DNA of 59,298 nt from Peptoniphilus asaccharolyticus DSM 20463 (lineage in GTDB: Bacteria > Bacillota > Clostridia > Tissierellales > Peptoniphilaceae), in contig NZ_FWWR01000008.1 in assembly GCF_900176115.1 (NCBI RefSeq), positions 1 to 59,298 on the forward strand, in the 5' to 3' direction. The position numbers were made by a program, and so were the translations under genes. The first letter of the stretch is position 1. Every line of letters begins with the position of its first letter. Of this stretch, positions 1 through 9,800 are shown one piece after another. The notes below the pieces were generated by a model, which worked only from the letters and a program-made list of their open reading frames with translations, was not told where the DNA came from and ran no database searches.

Positions 1-19
1 ATTAATTAATTTTAAATCA
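1..19. repeat. Terminal overlap showing circularity (copy 1 of 2)
   Basis: These 19 bases are identical to the last 19 of the window (59280-59298). Joining them keeps the DUF6017 frame open across the junction, so the sequence is most simply a closed circle of 59,279 bp written with a short assembly overlap. Confidence 0.93.
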
Positions 20-780
20 TAAGGTCTATTCGTAACTAATAGTTCATAGTCAATTTTTTCTTTTATATGACTTTTGACTTTAAAAAATAGATGGATAGGA
101 TTAGATGGATATTCCTCCTTAAAAATAATCTCTGTAGAACTCTTTGTAGTATTCTTTGTATTTGTATTACATTTTGGTGTAGGGGTATCATACATTTCAG
201 TGTAAGATGGTGTTACGTTTTGATGTAATACCTCATTTTCAGTACTATTAATATCTTCAACATCTTGAATATCATTAGCATTATAGGTGTTACATTCTAA
301 TGTATGATCTACTATATATAAAGAAGCTTCTATTTTAGCATGATCTTCTTCAGCATAAGTTAGCTCTATTAATTTAGTAACGCTCATATCTAAATATAAT
401 ACATTTGGTATTTTAGTATATGTTTTAGTAGTAATAGTTTTAAAAACCCTTGAAAGTACACCTATTTTTTCTAAAAATACTATAGCAGATTGAACTTCTC
501 TTTTTGTTAAATTGAGTTTTTCTGAAAGCTCCTGATAATTTTTTTGAAGTAATTCCATCTTAAATTTCTTTCTATAACCTATTATTTTTCCTGTAGCATC
601 ATTTACAATTTCTTGAGGTCTATACCAATATACAACTTCTCCTAAAACGGCTATAGCTGGGTGATGAGGTTTACCATTTTCTCTTATAACAGTTTTATAC
701 CAACGCACGGGAATTACATTACCCGTAATATTTAATTTTTGTAAAGCATCAACTATTTTACTTCCTGTATTACATATCAT
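1..780 (-). CDS. RepA-type replication protein with DUF6017 C-terminus (N-terminal part; continues at 59298-58953)
   Basis: The frame opens with ATG at 780 and reads off the window start without a stop. On the circular molecule it continues in frame at the far end and stops at 58953, giving about 368 residues. The N-terminal part (from about NVIPVRWYKTVIRENGKPHH, then a winged-helix stretch around ELSEKLNLTKREVQSAIVFL) resembles proteins encoded beside relaxase, TopB and primase genes on Firmicute conjugative elements. A low-complexity linker follows, then the DUF6017 domain across the junction (IDYELL, then RFNMLEYKHLVYVLECL and NIKNYLITSLYNS). The function of DUF6017 is not established; replisome loading is inferred from the winged helix and the context. 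The gene starts 20 bp after the small RepA_N gene, so the two are probably co-translated. Confidence 0.85.
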   Translation of the reverse strand, partial: MICNTGSKIVDALQKLNITGNVIPVRWYKTVIRENGKPHHPAIAVLGEVVYWYRPQEIVNDATGKIIGYRKKFKMELLQKNYQELSEKLNLTKREVQSAIVFLEKIGVLSRVFKTITTKTYTKIPNVLYLDMSVTKLIELTYAEEDHAKIEASLYIVDHTLECNTYNANDIQDVEDINSTENEVLHQNVTPSYTEMYDTPTPKCNTNTKNTTKSSTEIIFKEEYPSNPIHLFFKVKSHIKEKIDYELLVTNRPYDLKLIN

Positions 781-800
781 ATTTAAAATCCTTTCTTTAT

Positions 801-1076
801 TTATAAATCTAACAGTGTTATTTGTAAAGCTTCCCCTATTTTCACTTTTTCTCTTTTTATTAAATTTCTCTTTTCTAACTCTAATAAAGTTTTTGTTGCG
901 GTCATATTGCTACACTTTATATATTTTTGGACATCATTTAACCCAAAATTTATTTTAATTTTTCCCCGATTAGTTAAGTTGTACAAAATTATGTAGATCA
1001 ACTTAGAATTAACATATAAATCTTTATATTTTTCATTAAAAATTTCTTTAGGGACAAGATATTTTTTATTGTTCAT
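801..1076 (-). CDS. Small RepA_N-like winged-helix protein
   Basis: A 91-residue protein beginning MNNKKYLVPKEIFNEKYKDL. It matches the N-terminal DNA-binding domain of RepA_N plasmid initiators: the LPKE-F-KYK-L entry, a helix pair around LIYIILYNLTNRG, then a recognition-helix segment CSNMTATKTLLELEKRNLI. In many plasmids this domain is fused to the C-terminal region that here is a separate gene 20 bp downstream. An ATG behind a TGGAGGAAAAA leader sets the start. It either binds an origin with the next gene or regulates the operon; the Rep_3 protein at 28862-30022 is the better replication-initiator candidate because it has iterons beside it. Confidence 0.6.
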   Translation of the reverse strand: MNNKKYLVPKEIFNEKYKDLYVNSKLIYIILYNLTNRGKIKINFGLNDVQKYIKCSNMTATKTLLELEKRNLIKREKVKIGEALQITLLDL

Positions 1077-1180
1077 TTTTCCTCCATATACTATTTTTTG
1101 AGCGTATAATCCGCTCTTAATTGCTTAATTTAAGTCATAGTTTAGTATTGTCAAAAATTTTTAGACTCTTAGAAAGCGGA

Positions 1181-2041
1181 TTATAGCTTCATTTTTATTA
1201 AATCTTCGTTAAAATCTTTATTTTTAGGAAATATTTCTATACAATTATAATTTTTATATTTATTTTTGACTTTTTCATTAAAAATTTTTCCTGCATTATC
1301 ATTATCAACGCAGAAGTATATATTTCTGATATCTTTATATTTAAGTAAATTCTCATATAAACAAATCTCTTTTAAACCTGCCATAGAAATAAGAACAGAA
1401 TCTTCTTTGACATTCATAAACTCATAAAAACTCATTAAATCTATAGCAGATTCAAAAAGATAAATAGAATAAATTCTATCAATATTACCTGGTATAAATC
1501 CAAAACCTAGGTTATTTTTTTGTGAGATGTTAATATAGCGTTTATCCCCTATACCTTTCCTTTCGATTCCTACTACTTCATCTTTAATATAATCCTTAAA
1601 GATGAAACAACAATTCATATGAGCGTCCTGTTTAAGCAGACCTTCTGTATAAAATATATTCACTGTAGACATATTTAGTTTCCTTTTGTTTATTAAGTAA
1701 TCAAATACATATGTTGGTTCAATAAATTCATTTTCATTAAACTTAAAATTGTTACTTGTATCTTCTTTATATTCTTTAGAAGCAGGAACAAAAGTATTAG
1801 AAGTATTGTTTAAAATGCTTTTTGCATGCTTAAAATCAACATTATAAAGAGCCATAATGAAATTTATAATATCTCCATTTTCCCCTCTAGAATTCCAATA
1901 AAACTCATTCTTGTAACTATCTATTACAAGAGAATTGTGTTGTTTTAAAGATCTCCACCTTCTGTTACCTACCAACTCAATCCCTTGTTTATTGCAAAAA
2001 TCTACTATAGATATCTTTTTAAAATCAAGATTATCTTTCAG
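1181..2041 (-). CDS. DUF3991/TOPRIM primase-like protein
   Basis: The frame stays open up to a stop at 2062. The family's N-terminal block (DFKKISIVDFCNKQGIELVG, then WRSLKQHNSLVI, FYWNSRGENGDIINFIM and FKHAKSIL) is present. TOPRIM-type segments follow: SIYLFESAIDLMSFYEF, a glycine turn near SMAGLKEICLY, and FCVDNDNAGKIF. Such proteins are encoded by many Firmicute plasmids and conjugative elements and are thought to prime replication of transferred single-stranded DNA. No ATG lies near the true N-terminus. TTG at 1975 would remove the conserved DFC-Q-G block, so I extend to CTG at 2041, which overlaps the end of topB; the start is unresolved. The length (about 264-286 residues) is typical. 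Confidence 0.72.
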   Translation of the reverse strand: MKDNLDFKKISIVDFCNKQGIELVGNRRWRSLKQHNSLVIDSYKNEFYWNSRGENGDIINFIMALYNVDFKHAKSILNNTSNTFVPASKEYKEDTSNNFKFNENEFIEPTYVFDYLINKRKLNMSTVNIFYTEGLLKQDAHMNCCFIFKDYIKDEVVGIERKGIGDKRYINISQKNNLGFGFIPGNIDRIYSIYLFESAIDLMSFYEFMNVKEDSVLISMAGLKEICLYENLLKYKDIRNIYFCVDNDNAGKIFNEKVKNKYKNYNCIEIFPKNKDFNEDLIKMKL

Positions 2042-2339
2042 GAAACCGAAAGCCCCACTCTACTCTAGGCATAGTATTTTTTATGAAAAAAATCCCTGAA
2101 TAATTAGTTCCTTTTTTAGAAACCAGGTCATTAAAAGTTACTTCTTTATTCTTTAATATTTTTTTAGCTGTACTCAAATTGATTTTTTTGCCATACCTTT
2201 CAAAGAATTTATCATTTTTCCATATGACAAATGGACATTTTTCTTCACTATTATAGTTACTGCAATAGTAAGATTTTTTAGCTTCATAAACATCAGCCCC
2301 ACAAACAGGACATTTACCTATACTTTCCTTTTTTGCATT
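2031..2339 (-). pseudogene. topB: topB C-terminal fragment (zinc-binding tail), separated by IS30 copy A
   Basis: Reading from 2339 the frame gives ESIGKCPVCGADVYEAKKSY, then a second cysteine-containing stretch ending in PFVIWKNDKFF, and finishes at a TAA at 2031. This is the usual zinc-finger tail of topoisomerase III of the TopB type. With the IS and one copy of the 4-bp duplication removed, the frame joins exactly to the fragment ending near 3456. The fragment has no start codon or ribosome-binding site of its own. Confidence 0.85.
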
Positions 2340-3455
2340 GACGAATTGTCAAATCAAATGCAACACCTATGGTAAGAGACCAAAAAGTTCTTCTTTAGGT
2401 GTTTTATATTTTATACATTTTCTAGGTCTATTATTCATTAAACTTAAGTTATAATTTAATTCATCAATATTCACTTCTGATAAATCCATACCCTTAGGAT
2501 AAAACTCCCTCAAAAGTCCGTTACTATTTTCATTTGTACCTTTTTGCCATGCACAATAGGGATCACAAAAATAAGTTTTGCATCCTAATTCTTTTTCTAT
2601 TTTCTCAAATTCTGAAAATTCTTTACCTCTATCAAAGGTTATTGTTTTTACTAATTCTTTTGGATAATCTTTTAATGCATTTATTATTGCTGGTGTTACG
2701 CTTTCCGACTTTCTATTTTCAACTAGGATTGCTATATAATATCTAGATTTTCTTTCTGCTAAAGTTACGAAACAACATCTACTTTTCCTTTTATGATCTA
2801 ATCTGCCTGATTCCACTGTATCTGCTTCCCAGTGGCCTAATTCTTGCCTTCTGTATATCTCTTTAGGTCTTTTCTTAATTGTTCTACCTTTATCATTGAA
2901 TTTTCCTCTTTTTTCTGCTGGCCTTTTAAATTTAGCTTTTCTTCTCAAATTTTTCATACTAGTTTTTGGCAGCTTTTTGGCGTGTATCATTCTATATATC
3001 GTTGATGTAGATGGTAATTCATGAATCTCATTTGTGTTTCTATTTGATATTTGTTCAGGGGACCAATGTTCGTTAATCTTTACAGTTAAATAATCAATAA
3101 CATCTTTAGAAAATTTACTTTTTCTATGGCAGTCTTTTCTTCTATCAATATATTTATCATTTGCCTTTATCGGAAAGTACTTAGTGTAACTTCCCCTACT
3201 AACTTTTATCTTAGATGAATTTCTTTTAATTTCTCTAGATATTGTACTAGGTGACCTTTTAAGTGCTTGTGCAATTTTCCTTATACTCATTCCTAAATTT
3301 AAAAATTGGTAAATACAAGATCTTTCTTCTATGGTAAGATGGTTATAGCTCATAGTTAATCACTCCTTTTAATATGTTTTGTTTGGTCACTTACATATTA
3401 ACACAGCTGATTAGCTATGAGTTTATTTATGTTGCACTTGTTATGATAAATTATC
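2340..3455 (-). mobile_element. IS30-family insertion sequence, copy A (in topB)
   Basis: A 1116-bp element whose ends form imperfect inverted repeats (about 26 bp, GACGAATTGTC against GATAATTTATC). It is flanked by a direct repeat CATT at 2336-2339 and 3456-3459. The transposase is encoded on the minus strand, parallel to topB. The sequence appears identical to copies B, C and D. Insertion splits topB between its catalytic part and its zinc tail. Confidence 0.95.
2367..3353 (-). CDS. IS30-family transposase (copy A)
   Basis: A 328-residue transposase. The N-terminal helix-turn-helix reads MSYNHLTIEERSCIYQFL, then SIRKIAQALKRSPSTISREI. A DDE-type integrase core follows: first Asp in GHWEADTVES, second in ITFDRGKEF, and the Glu in QKGTNENSNG. 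It cuts and rejoins IS ends. Start ATG follows AAAAGGAG. The same protein is encoded by the other three copies. Confidence 0.97.
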   Translation of the reverse strand: MSYNHLTIEERSCIYQFLNLGMSIRKIAQALKRSPSTISREIKRNSSKIKVSRGSYTKYFPIKANDKYIDRRKDCHRKSKFSKDVIDYLTVKINEHWSPEQISNRNTNEIHELPSTSTIYRMIHAKKLPKTSMKNLRRKAKFKRPAEKRGKFNDKGRTIKKRPKEIYRRQELGHWEADTVESGRLDHKRKSRCCFVTLAERKSRYYIAILVENRKSESVTPAIINALKDYPKELVKTITFDRGKEFSEFEKIEKELGCKTYFCDPYCAWQKGTNENSNGLLREFYPKGMDLSEVNIDELNYNLSLMNNRPRKCIKYKTPKEELFGLLP

Positions 3456-5249
3456 CATTAAAATTTTCAGCTTTTTCAGCATTACTAGAAGTAAGTTTTG
3501 TGATTTTATTTTTAACATCATTTATAAAATCTTGTTTATTTAGTTTTCCATCTTCTATCTCTTTTAATTTTTCTTCCATTTTTGCTGTTAATTCTGGAGA
3601 TTTTATTTCTTCAGATACATTTTGAATCAACTTTTTACCTAATTCTGTTGGGTGAAGGAATTTATTTTTCCTTGTAACATAATTATTTTTTATTAAATTT
3701 TCTATAATATTTGCTCTAGTTGCAGGAGTACCTAATCCTCTTTCTTTGACATAAGCTTTTAATTCTTCATTTTCTACAACTTTTGAAATATTTTCCATAA
3801 CAGATAACAAAGAACTTTCAGTATAGTATTTTTTAGGAGTAGTAACTTTTTCTTCTATTTTCTTTTCCAAAAGTCTTACATTATTACCTTCAAATATACT
3901 TGAAGGTATTTCTGTATATTCGCTATCATTTTTTGCATTTAATAGCTCTTTAAGAATAATATTAAAACCATCATCAACTATGCTTGTGATATTCCTTTTA
4001 AAAACTAATCCTTCATTTAAAATTTCAATACTTGTTTTAGATAAAGTTTGAGGTTCAGAAAAAGCAACTAAAAATCTTACAATTATAAGTTTTAACAAAG
4101 AATTTTCATCATTAGTTAATTCTATATTATTAATATTAACTATATTTTCAGTTGGAATTATTGCGTGGTGGTCAGATACTTTATCATTATTTATAGTATT
4201 TTTAAAATTCATACCTCTATTCAAATTATCTTCTGCAAATTTCGAACCTTCAGCATAATTTTCTTTAATGTATGTTGTAATTAATTTAGCTACATCTTGC
4301 ATATCATCAGTTAAATATCTTGAATCTGTACGAGGATATGTTACAATTTTTTTACTCTCATACAGTCCTTGCAAAATATCTAAAGTCTTAGATGCAGTAA
4401 ACCCATAAATATCATTAGCATCTCTTTGTAGAGAAGTTAAATCATAAAGTAGAGGTGGATTTTTTTAGAAGTAATGTCATCTCTTTTTGTAACTTTACCA
4501 AATGGACTAACTTTATTTAATAAACTTTCTAAATTTTCTTTATCCTTAAACTTGCTTTCTTCATTAATATAAAGCTTTGTGTCTAATCCATCATAATTAG
4601 CTATTAGCTCATAATAATTTTCTGGTTTAAAATTCTTAATTTCATCATCTCTTTTTACTATTAAATTAAGTGTTGGAGTTTGAACACGCCCTACTCTTAG
4701 TGTTGTTCCATGCCTTAATGAATATAATTCGGTATAATTCATTCCATATAACCAATCTGTTTCAGCTCTTGCTTCAGCAGATAATTTTAAATTATCAAAT
4801 TCTCTATTATCTTTTAGATTATTAAACCCATTTGTAATAGACGCTGAAGTTAAAGAGCTTATCCATAATCTTTTTACTGGAATGTTCGTTCCTATCATGT
4901 CATAAATATATGAAAAAATAAGTTGACCCTCACGCCCTGCATCAGTTGCACAAATAATTTCATTTACATTAGTATTTAATATAAGCTCTTTGATTACATT
5001 AAATTGTACTTTTGTTTTACTATTTATTGTTTTTTTAAATTCTTTTGGTAAAATTGGTAAATGATCGAAACTCCATTTTTTATATTTCTCATCATATTCA
5101 TAAGGGTTGGCTAAAGAAACCAAATGTCCTATAGCCCACGTTACTATATAGTCATCTCCTACATAGTAGGATAATTCTTTTTTACTAGCTCTTAATTCTC
5201 TAGCTATATCTTTTGCTACACTTGGTTTTTCTGCTATAACAAGTTTCAT
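3455..5249 (-). pseudogene. topB: topB, topoisomerase III, catalytic part with frameshift and IS truncation
   Basis: The N-terminal frame (5249 to 4437) begins MKLVIAEKPSVAKDIARELR and carries the TOPRIM motifs, including CATDAGREGQLIF. The second frame (4374 to 3456) carries the catalytic region, with the active-site tyrosine in [13 protein letters not shown]. Between them, a run of seven A (minus strand; plus 4460-4466) lacks one base: adding an A makes the text read [20 protein letters not shown] and continue in frame. IS30 copy A then cuts the gene before its zinc tail. Type IA topoisomerases of this kind relax DNA and support conjugative replication. As written the gene is broken twice; the frameshift may be a sequencing error but the IS is not. 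Confidence 0.92.
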
Positions 5250-5485
5250 AAGTTCACCTCATTTTCTTTTTCTTCTTTGTTATCTCCTAATAATTCCTGG
5301 AGATCTATTCCTTGTTCATTAGCTTTTCTTAAGATTTTTTCGTATTCATCAACTTTAATCTGCATTTTTATTTTTTCTAAACTATCTTTTTTTCTCTGAA
5401 TTTCATCACTTAATCTTTGTTTTTTTAATTCTAAAGAATTAATTTGATTTTCTAATTTATTCCTTTGTTCAATCAATTTATTCAT
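5246..5485 (-). CDS. DUF4315-like small coiled-coil protein
   Basis: A 79-residue, highly charged protein (MNKLIEQRNKLENQINSLEL...) predicted to be one long coiled coil with a short acidic tail. Its stop overlaps the start of topB by four bases (ATGA), so the two are translationally coupled. Position between the DUF4366/CD1107-type surface gene and topB matches DUF4315 proteins of Firmicute conjugative elements; the sequence match is suggestive rather than decisive. Function unknown. Confidence 0.55.
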   Translation of the reverse strand: MNKLIEQRNKLENQINSLELKKQRLSDEIQRKKDSLEKIKMQIKVDEYEKILRKANEQGIDLQELLGDNKEEKENEVNL

Positions 5486-5494
5486 AGTCTCACC

Positions 5495-6457
5495 TTAGAA
5501 TTGATCTTTATAAAGAAGTTTGTCTTTATTTTTATATATAAAGAACCCACATCCTCCAATAATAGCTACAACTATAACCGGAAAAATTATTCCCTTTTTA
5601 TTTTTTTCTTTTTTAGTTTGATTTACCTCACTATCTTTTTTTAAAGTCTCTTCTAGCGAAGATTTAGGTAATTCAACTGTTATGTTCTTTTTAGTATCTT
5701 GATCAGCATAAACATTTAATACATTTGCATCATACTTAATCAAATCATCATTTTTTTCTGTTTTAATCTCTACTACACTATAAGTTCCTATAGGTAGTGG
5801 TTTTGAAAAATAATAATTGTTCTGTTTGTTTAAAATAACAGAGTCTTCATATTTATCACCATTAAATTTAACAGTAATATCTCTATTAAAACCTTCAGGA
5901 ACTTTTGCTATAAAGCTAATTGTCCCCATAGCTAATGAATCTTCAGTATTTTCTTCTATTGTTTCTGCTTCTTGTACATTATTTACTGACTTCTCTACAA
6001 TAACTGGCTTTTCTATTATTTTAGGTTTATCCTTAACTATCTTCTTAACTTCTCTTACTTCTTTTAATATTTGATCTTCAGTATTTGAGTTAAGATTCTT
6101 TTTATCAGTGGAATTTTTTTCTTCAGTAATTTTCCCAGTAGAATCTTTAACCCTATAACTACCATTATTGTCAAGCTCTACTGTTCCCACATCAGTCTTT
6201 ATTACTTGTCCTTTATCTGTATATTCAACAGAGTATGCTCCGTCTGTATGAGCTTTTATATTTGGGTCATAATTTGTACTCTGACCATTATTAAAAACTT
6301 TCTTTTCTCCATTATGTTCTATGACTAGAGGTTTACCTTGTTCAACTGTTACTTTCGTTCCTTCACTTTCGAAACTTGTCGCATAAACTCCTGTTTCAAA
6401 CCCTAAACTTCCAATAATTGTTAATGCTAAAGTTACTTTTACTAAATTTTTATTCAT
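5495..6457 (-). CDS. Secreted, membrane-anchored surface protein of the transfer operon
   Basis: About 320 residues from ATG 6457; the longer frame to 6496 runs into the terminator hairpin of toxin cassette 1. A signal peptide (MNKNLVKVTLALTIIGSLG...) is nearly identical to that of the protein at 21267-21623. After a polar, threonine/asparagine-rich region comes a beta-rich domain (GTISFIAKVPEGFNRDITVK ...), then a C-terminal membrane helix (IIFPVIVVAIIGGCGFFIY) and a short basic tail. The place just after the cell-wall hydrolase and before DUF4315 fits CD1107/DUF4366-type mobile-element surface proteins. It is likely exposed outside the cell and may assist mating contact; no catalytic motif is visible. 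Confidence 0.65.
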   Translation of the reverse strand: MNKNLVKVTLALTIIGSLGFETGVYATSFESEGTKVTVEQGKPLVIEHNGEKKVFNNGQSTNYDPNIKAHTDGAYSVEYTDKGQVIKTDVGTVELDNNGSYRVKDSTGKITEEKNSTDKKNLNSNTEDQILKEVREVKKIVKDKPKIIEKPVIVEKSVNNVQEAETIEENTEDSLAMGTISFIAKVPEGFNRDITVKFNGDKYEDSVILNKQNNYYFSKPLPIGTYSVVEIKTEKNDDLIKYDANVLNVYADQDTKKNITVELPKSSLEETLKKDSEVNQTKKEKNKKGIIFPVIVVAIIGGCGFFIYKNKDKLLYKDQF

Positions 6458-6477
6458 TAATTTTCCCCTTTTCTGTA

Positions 6478-6515
6478 TAAAAAAACTGTCTTTCATATTT
6501 ATAGAAAGACAGTTA
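6478..6515 (-). terminator. Terminator of toxin mRNA, cassette 1
   Basis: The stem ACTGTCTTTC/GAAAGACAGT with a TATAAATAT loop is followed on the minus strand by a T run. The same hairpin lies at the equivalent place in cassettes 2 (about 11710-11745) and 3 (about 15849-15885). Confidence 0.75.
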
Positions 6516-6552
6516 AATTGATTTATTTTAAATCTTATGATATATTCTACTT

Positions 6553-6635
6553 AAAGAGGACACCGTTTAAGACGGTCGCCCTATAGATGATTATTATTAA
6601 AACCACCCGTAGTTGCGATACAGGTGGTTTTTTCA
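6553..6635 (+). ncRNA. Antisense antitoxin RNA of holin-like toxin cassette 1
   Basis: A strong plus-strand promoter (TTGATT at 6518-6523, 17-bp spacer, TATATT at 6541-6546) precedes a short transcript beginning near AAAGAGGACACCG. The transcript folds into ACCGT...ACGGT and ends at the terminator AAACCACC...GGTGGTTTTTT (6599-6633). It is antisense to the 3' untranslated part of the toxin mRNA, as in the TxpA/RatA and BsrG/SR4 type I systems. Its 5' segment GAGGACA...GGTCGCC recurs, same sense, in the toxin mRNA leader (about 6752-6775). Confidence 0.75.
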
Positions 6636-6640
6636 TTTAA

Positions 6641-6724
6641 CTACTTATTTTTATTAAGTGTTAAGATGATGACTACTAGTGTTGTAAACTCTATTATTAT
6701 TGATAGAATTTCATAATCACTCAT
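6641..6724 (-). CDS. Holin-like type I toxin, cassette 1
   Basis: A 27-residue hydrophobic peptide starting MSDYEILSIIIEF and ending in LTLNKNK: one membrane helix with a lysine tail, the pattern of the putative holin-like toxin family. AGGAGG lies seven bases before the ATG. The mRNA leader contains GAGGACATACAGATGGTCGCC-like sequence that can pair with the mRNA's own 3' end, which would mask it in the manner of fold-back inhibition. Excess peptide should depolarise the membrane. It lies between the cell-wall hydrolase and surface-protein genes. Confidence 0.85.
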   Translation of the reverse strand: MSDYEILSIIIEFTTLVVIILTLNKNK

Positions 6725-6830
6725 AGCCATTCCTCCTAATATGTTTATTAGGCGACCATCTGTATGTCCTCATTTACATTATATCATACTGTCTTTTATT
6801 ATTTAATTTTCAACTTTTCAGATACTATTT

Positions 6831-9800
6831 TTATAAAAACTGCGTAGGATCTGTATGTTTCCCATTTATTCTAACTTCAAAGTGAATATGTGGACCTGTA
6901 GAGACTCCAGTTGAGCCTATATTAGCTATATTATCTCCTGCTTGTACTCTATCTCCTATGCGTACATTAACGTTGCTACAATGGGCGTATAACGTAGTTA
7001 TTCCATTCCCATGGTCAACTACTACATAATTTCCATAACCATTCCCTTTTGTTCCTGCAAAAATAACCGTTCCTGCCTTAGCTGAATATATAGGACTTCC
7101 ATTTGCTCCTGGAATATCTATTCCTGTATGAAATTTTTTAGTTCCATACACTGGGTGAATTCTATATCCATATTTTGAAGAAATTCTAGGATTTCTGCTG
7201 CCATTAGGGCTTATCATTTTTCCACCAAATTTTGCAATTTGTTCAGCAGTTAAGCTTGCCCCAGGAGTTCCTGTAAAACCTCCAGTAAGCTCTGAAAATT
7301 CCCCGCTTCCATCAGGCAAGTTAATGCCTAATCTATTAGCTTGTTCTTGAATAGAATCTACTTCAAGTAAATTATCAATCCATTCAAGATCATCTTTAAA
7401 TTCCTTTTCTCCATAAATTACTCCATTTTTTAACCATTCTTTAAACTTGCTTCTATTTAGCTCATTCTTTAAATCATTGTAATATTTTGTTTCACCTATT
7501 ATAGTTAGACGTCTTTTCGGTACTTGAACTGTATATCTCTCGCCTCTTTGACCATACCTTACTTCACTAACATAATATGTGCTTTCTTCAGTTCTATAAG
7601 ATAACATCATTTCTAAAAGCTCTTTCATATACTCAAGTTCTTTATTGCCCTTTTTAACTTCTCTTTGACTATATACTCCGCTTATTCCTGCTTTGCCATC
7701 TACATAGATATCAATGTTTCTTCTACCAAATCTATTAGCCTCTTTTGAATTTGCTAGGAGAACATCAATCCTATTTCCTTTGATTGCTCCTCCAGTGTCA
7801 TCAGCTATAAATACGCCTTTGTTGGGATAATCTTTAAAAAATGGAATGTATATTTTTGTTCCTAAAGGAATAACTTTAGGATCAACCGCTATATATTTAT
7901 ATGCTTCTAATTTATTTCCATTGGCTGTTAAATTAGATCCACCATTTTCTCCTGGACTAGGTGTATAAGCTGTAGCTTCCACAGTTATCTTTTTCCCTGC
8001 TCCTTGTCCGCTATTTTCTTTAGATGAAATTTCTCTACCTGAGCTGCCCATATCCGATACATTTACAGAAGGATCTATTATTCTGTAATATCCTGAATAC
8101 CTCCATTCCGAATTATCCGAATATAAAATACCGTCTCTAATTCCCCTACTAGGACTTCTAGCCCCAAAAGTCTTTCCATCTCCTGTATAAATATCCACAT
8201 GGTTGGTCTTTCCTGTTCCCATTCTTATACATAAATCTCCTGGTCTCAGTTCGCTTTTAGAAATGGGAATAAAATGCTTTCTGTCGCTAGCTATTCCAGC
8301 TACGTTTGTTCTATAACCCTTAGGAAGCAACCCTGATTGCCATCCAGAATACATTACAAGCCCAGAACAATCTGCACTATTAGGTCCACTTGTCCCTAAT
8401 ACATAAGGTTTCCCCGACATGGAAAGAGCAGTCTTTAAAAAGTTCCCCATCTTAGGTGATACTTTAGATAAATCTATATTAGACATGTCATAGTTTAGAT
8501 TTAACTGATCTGATGCATCTAAATGGAATTCTTGTTGAAGTTTAACAGCCATAATTGCCATAAACTCTTTAAAATTTATATCTGCATATCCTCCTGGATT
8601 TACTCCAACCAAAACAACATCATCATAGCTTGCCTTAGCATTATTATATAAATCTGTAATTTCTTGATCTTTTTGAGATTTAACTTCTTTATATGCATCT
8701 ATATAAGTTTGTAATTGATTGTCATCAATTAAAATAATTGATGAAGTAGCAGTTGTGCCTCCACCGCCCAAACTAGCAAGTCCCAGAATGCTTAAAAGTA
8801 TTATTAGCAATATAGCTATAACAGCTCCCTTAGCTCCTCCAGAACTAATAAAGAAATTTTTTATTCCTATAGAGATATCTTTGAAAAACGTACTTACTTT
8901 TGAAGCAGAATTTTTAAAATAATTTTTTAAAGTCTTCCCTTCTCGATTGCTTCTAAACCACTTAACTTTTTCCTTGCGAATTAGGTTATCTTTTTGTAAA
9001 TTTTCTAAATTTTTCTCTATTATTTTATTTTGTACATTTTTAGATTGAATTTTTCTTGTATTTAATCTCTTATTTGATATTTTGTCTTTAGTATTAAATA
9101 CTCTACTCTTTATTTTATTTTCAGCACTTTTTTTATCTTTACTTGTTAAATACTTTCTAGCAAGCCTTATATCTCTTTGTTTTTCATAGGCATTTACAAC
9201 TGATTTTGTACCTGAATCTATTGTTTGATCTCCATTAGCTAAATAGTCTCTTGCACCTTCACCTAATTGTCTTTTCTTATTTATTGCCCCTGTTTTAATT
9301 CTATTTATAGACCCTGCAAAAATAAGCTTACCTTTATTCTTTATGCCATTAGTTTTTATAAGACTTTTTATAGATCTAGCAGTTACCTTACTTTTTTTAC
9401 TAAATGCTTTTATTTTTTTTGCATTATATAAGGTTGCTTTTATTCCGCTATCTACAGTATTGTTGTCTTCATCAATTTGACCTAAAGCTCTATCTTTTAG
9501 CTTTAAATATCCCATCTTACCTATTTTAGAAAGTTTACTTCCTTCAGGTACATTCCCGATATATTCATTATTAAAATTTTTAGAGAAGCTTGTATTTTCA
9601 TTTTTATTTAATTGCTTGTCTATTAATTTCTTTTTCAAAAATAGTTCTTTTAAGTTTTTATTTACATTAGATTTACTGTTATTTTGTGCAATTTTAGATT
9701 GAATTTTTCTTGCATTAAAACTTTTATCTTCTATTTTAGAATTTATTTTTTTACTAAATTTAGTTTCTGTATCTGATTTTTTAATATTTTCTCTATGAAT

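Noticed and set aside
2534-2746. 70-codon frame inside each IS30 copy on the opposite strand
   Set aside because: It occurs in all four copies simply because the IS sequence is the same; it has no RBS and the translation is low-complexity leucine/phenylalanine.
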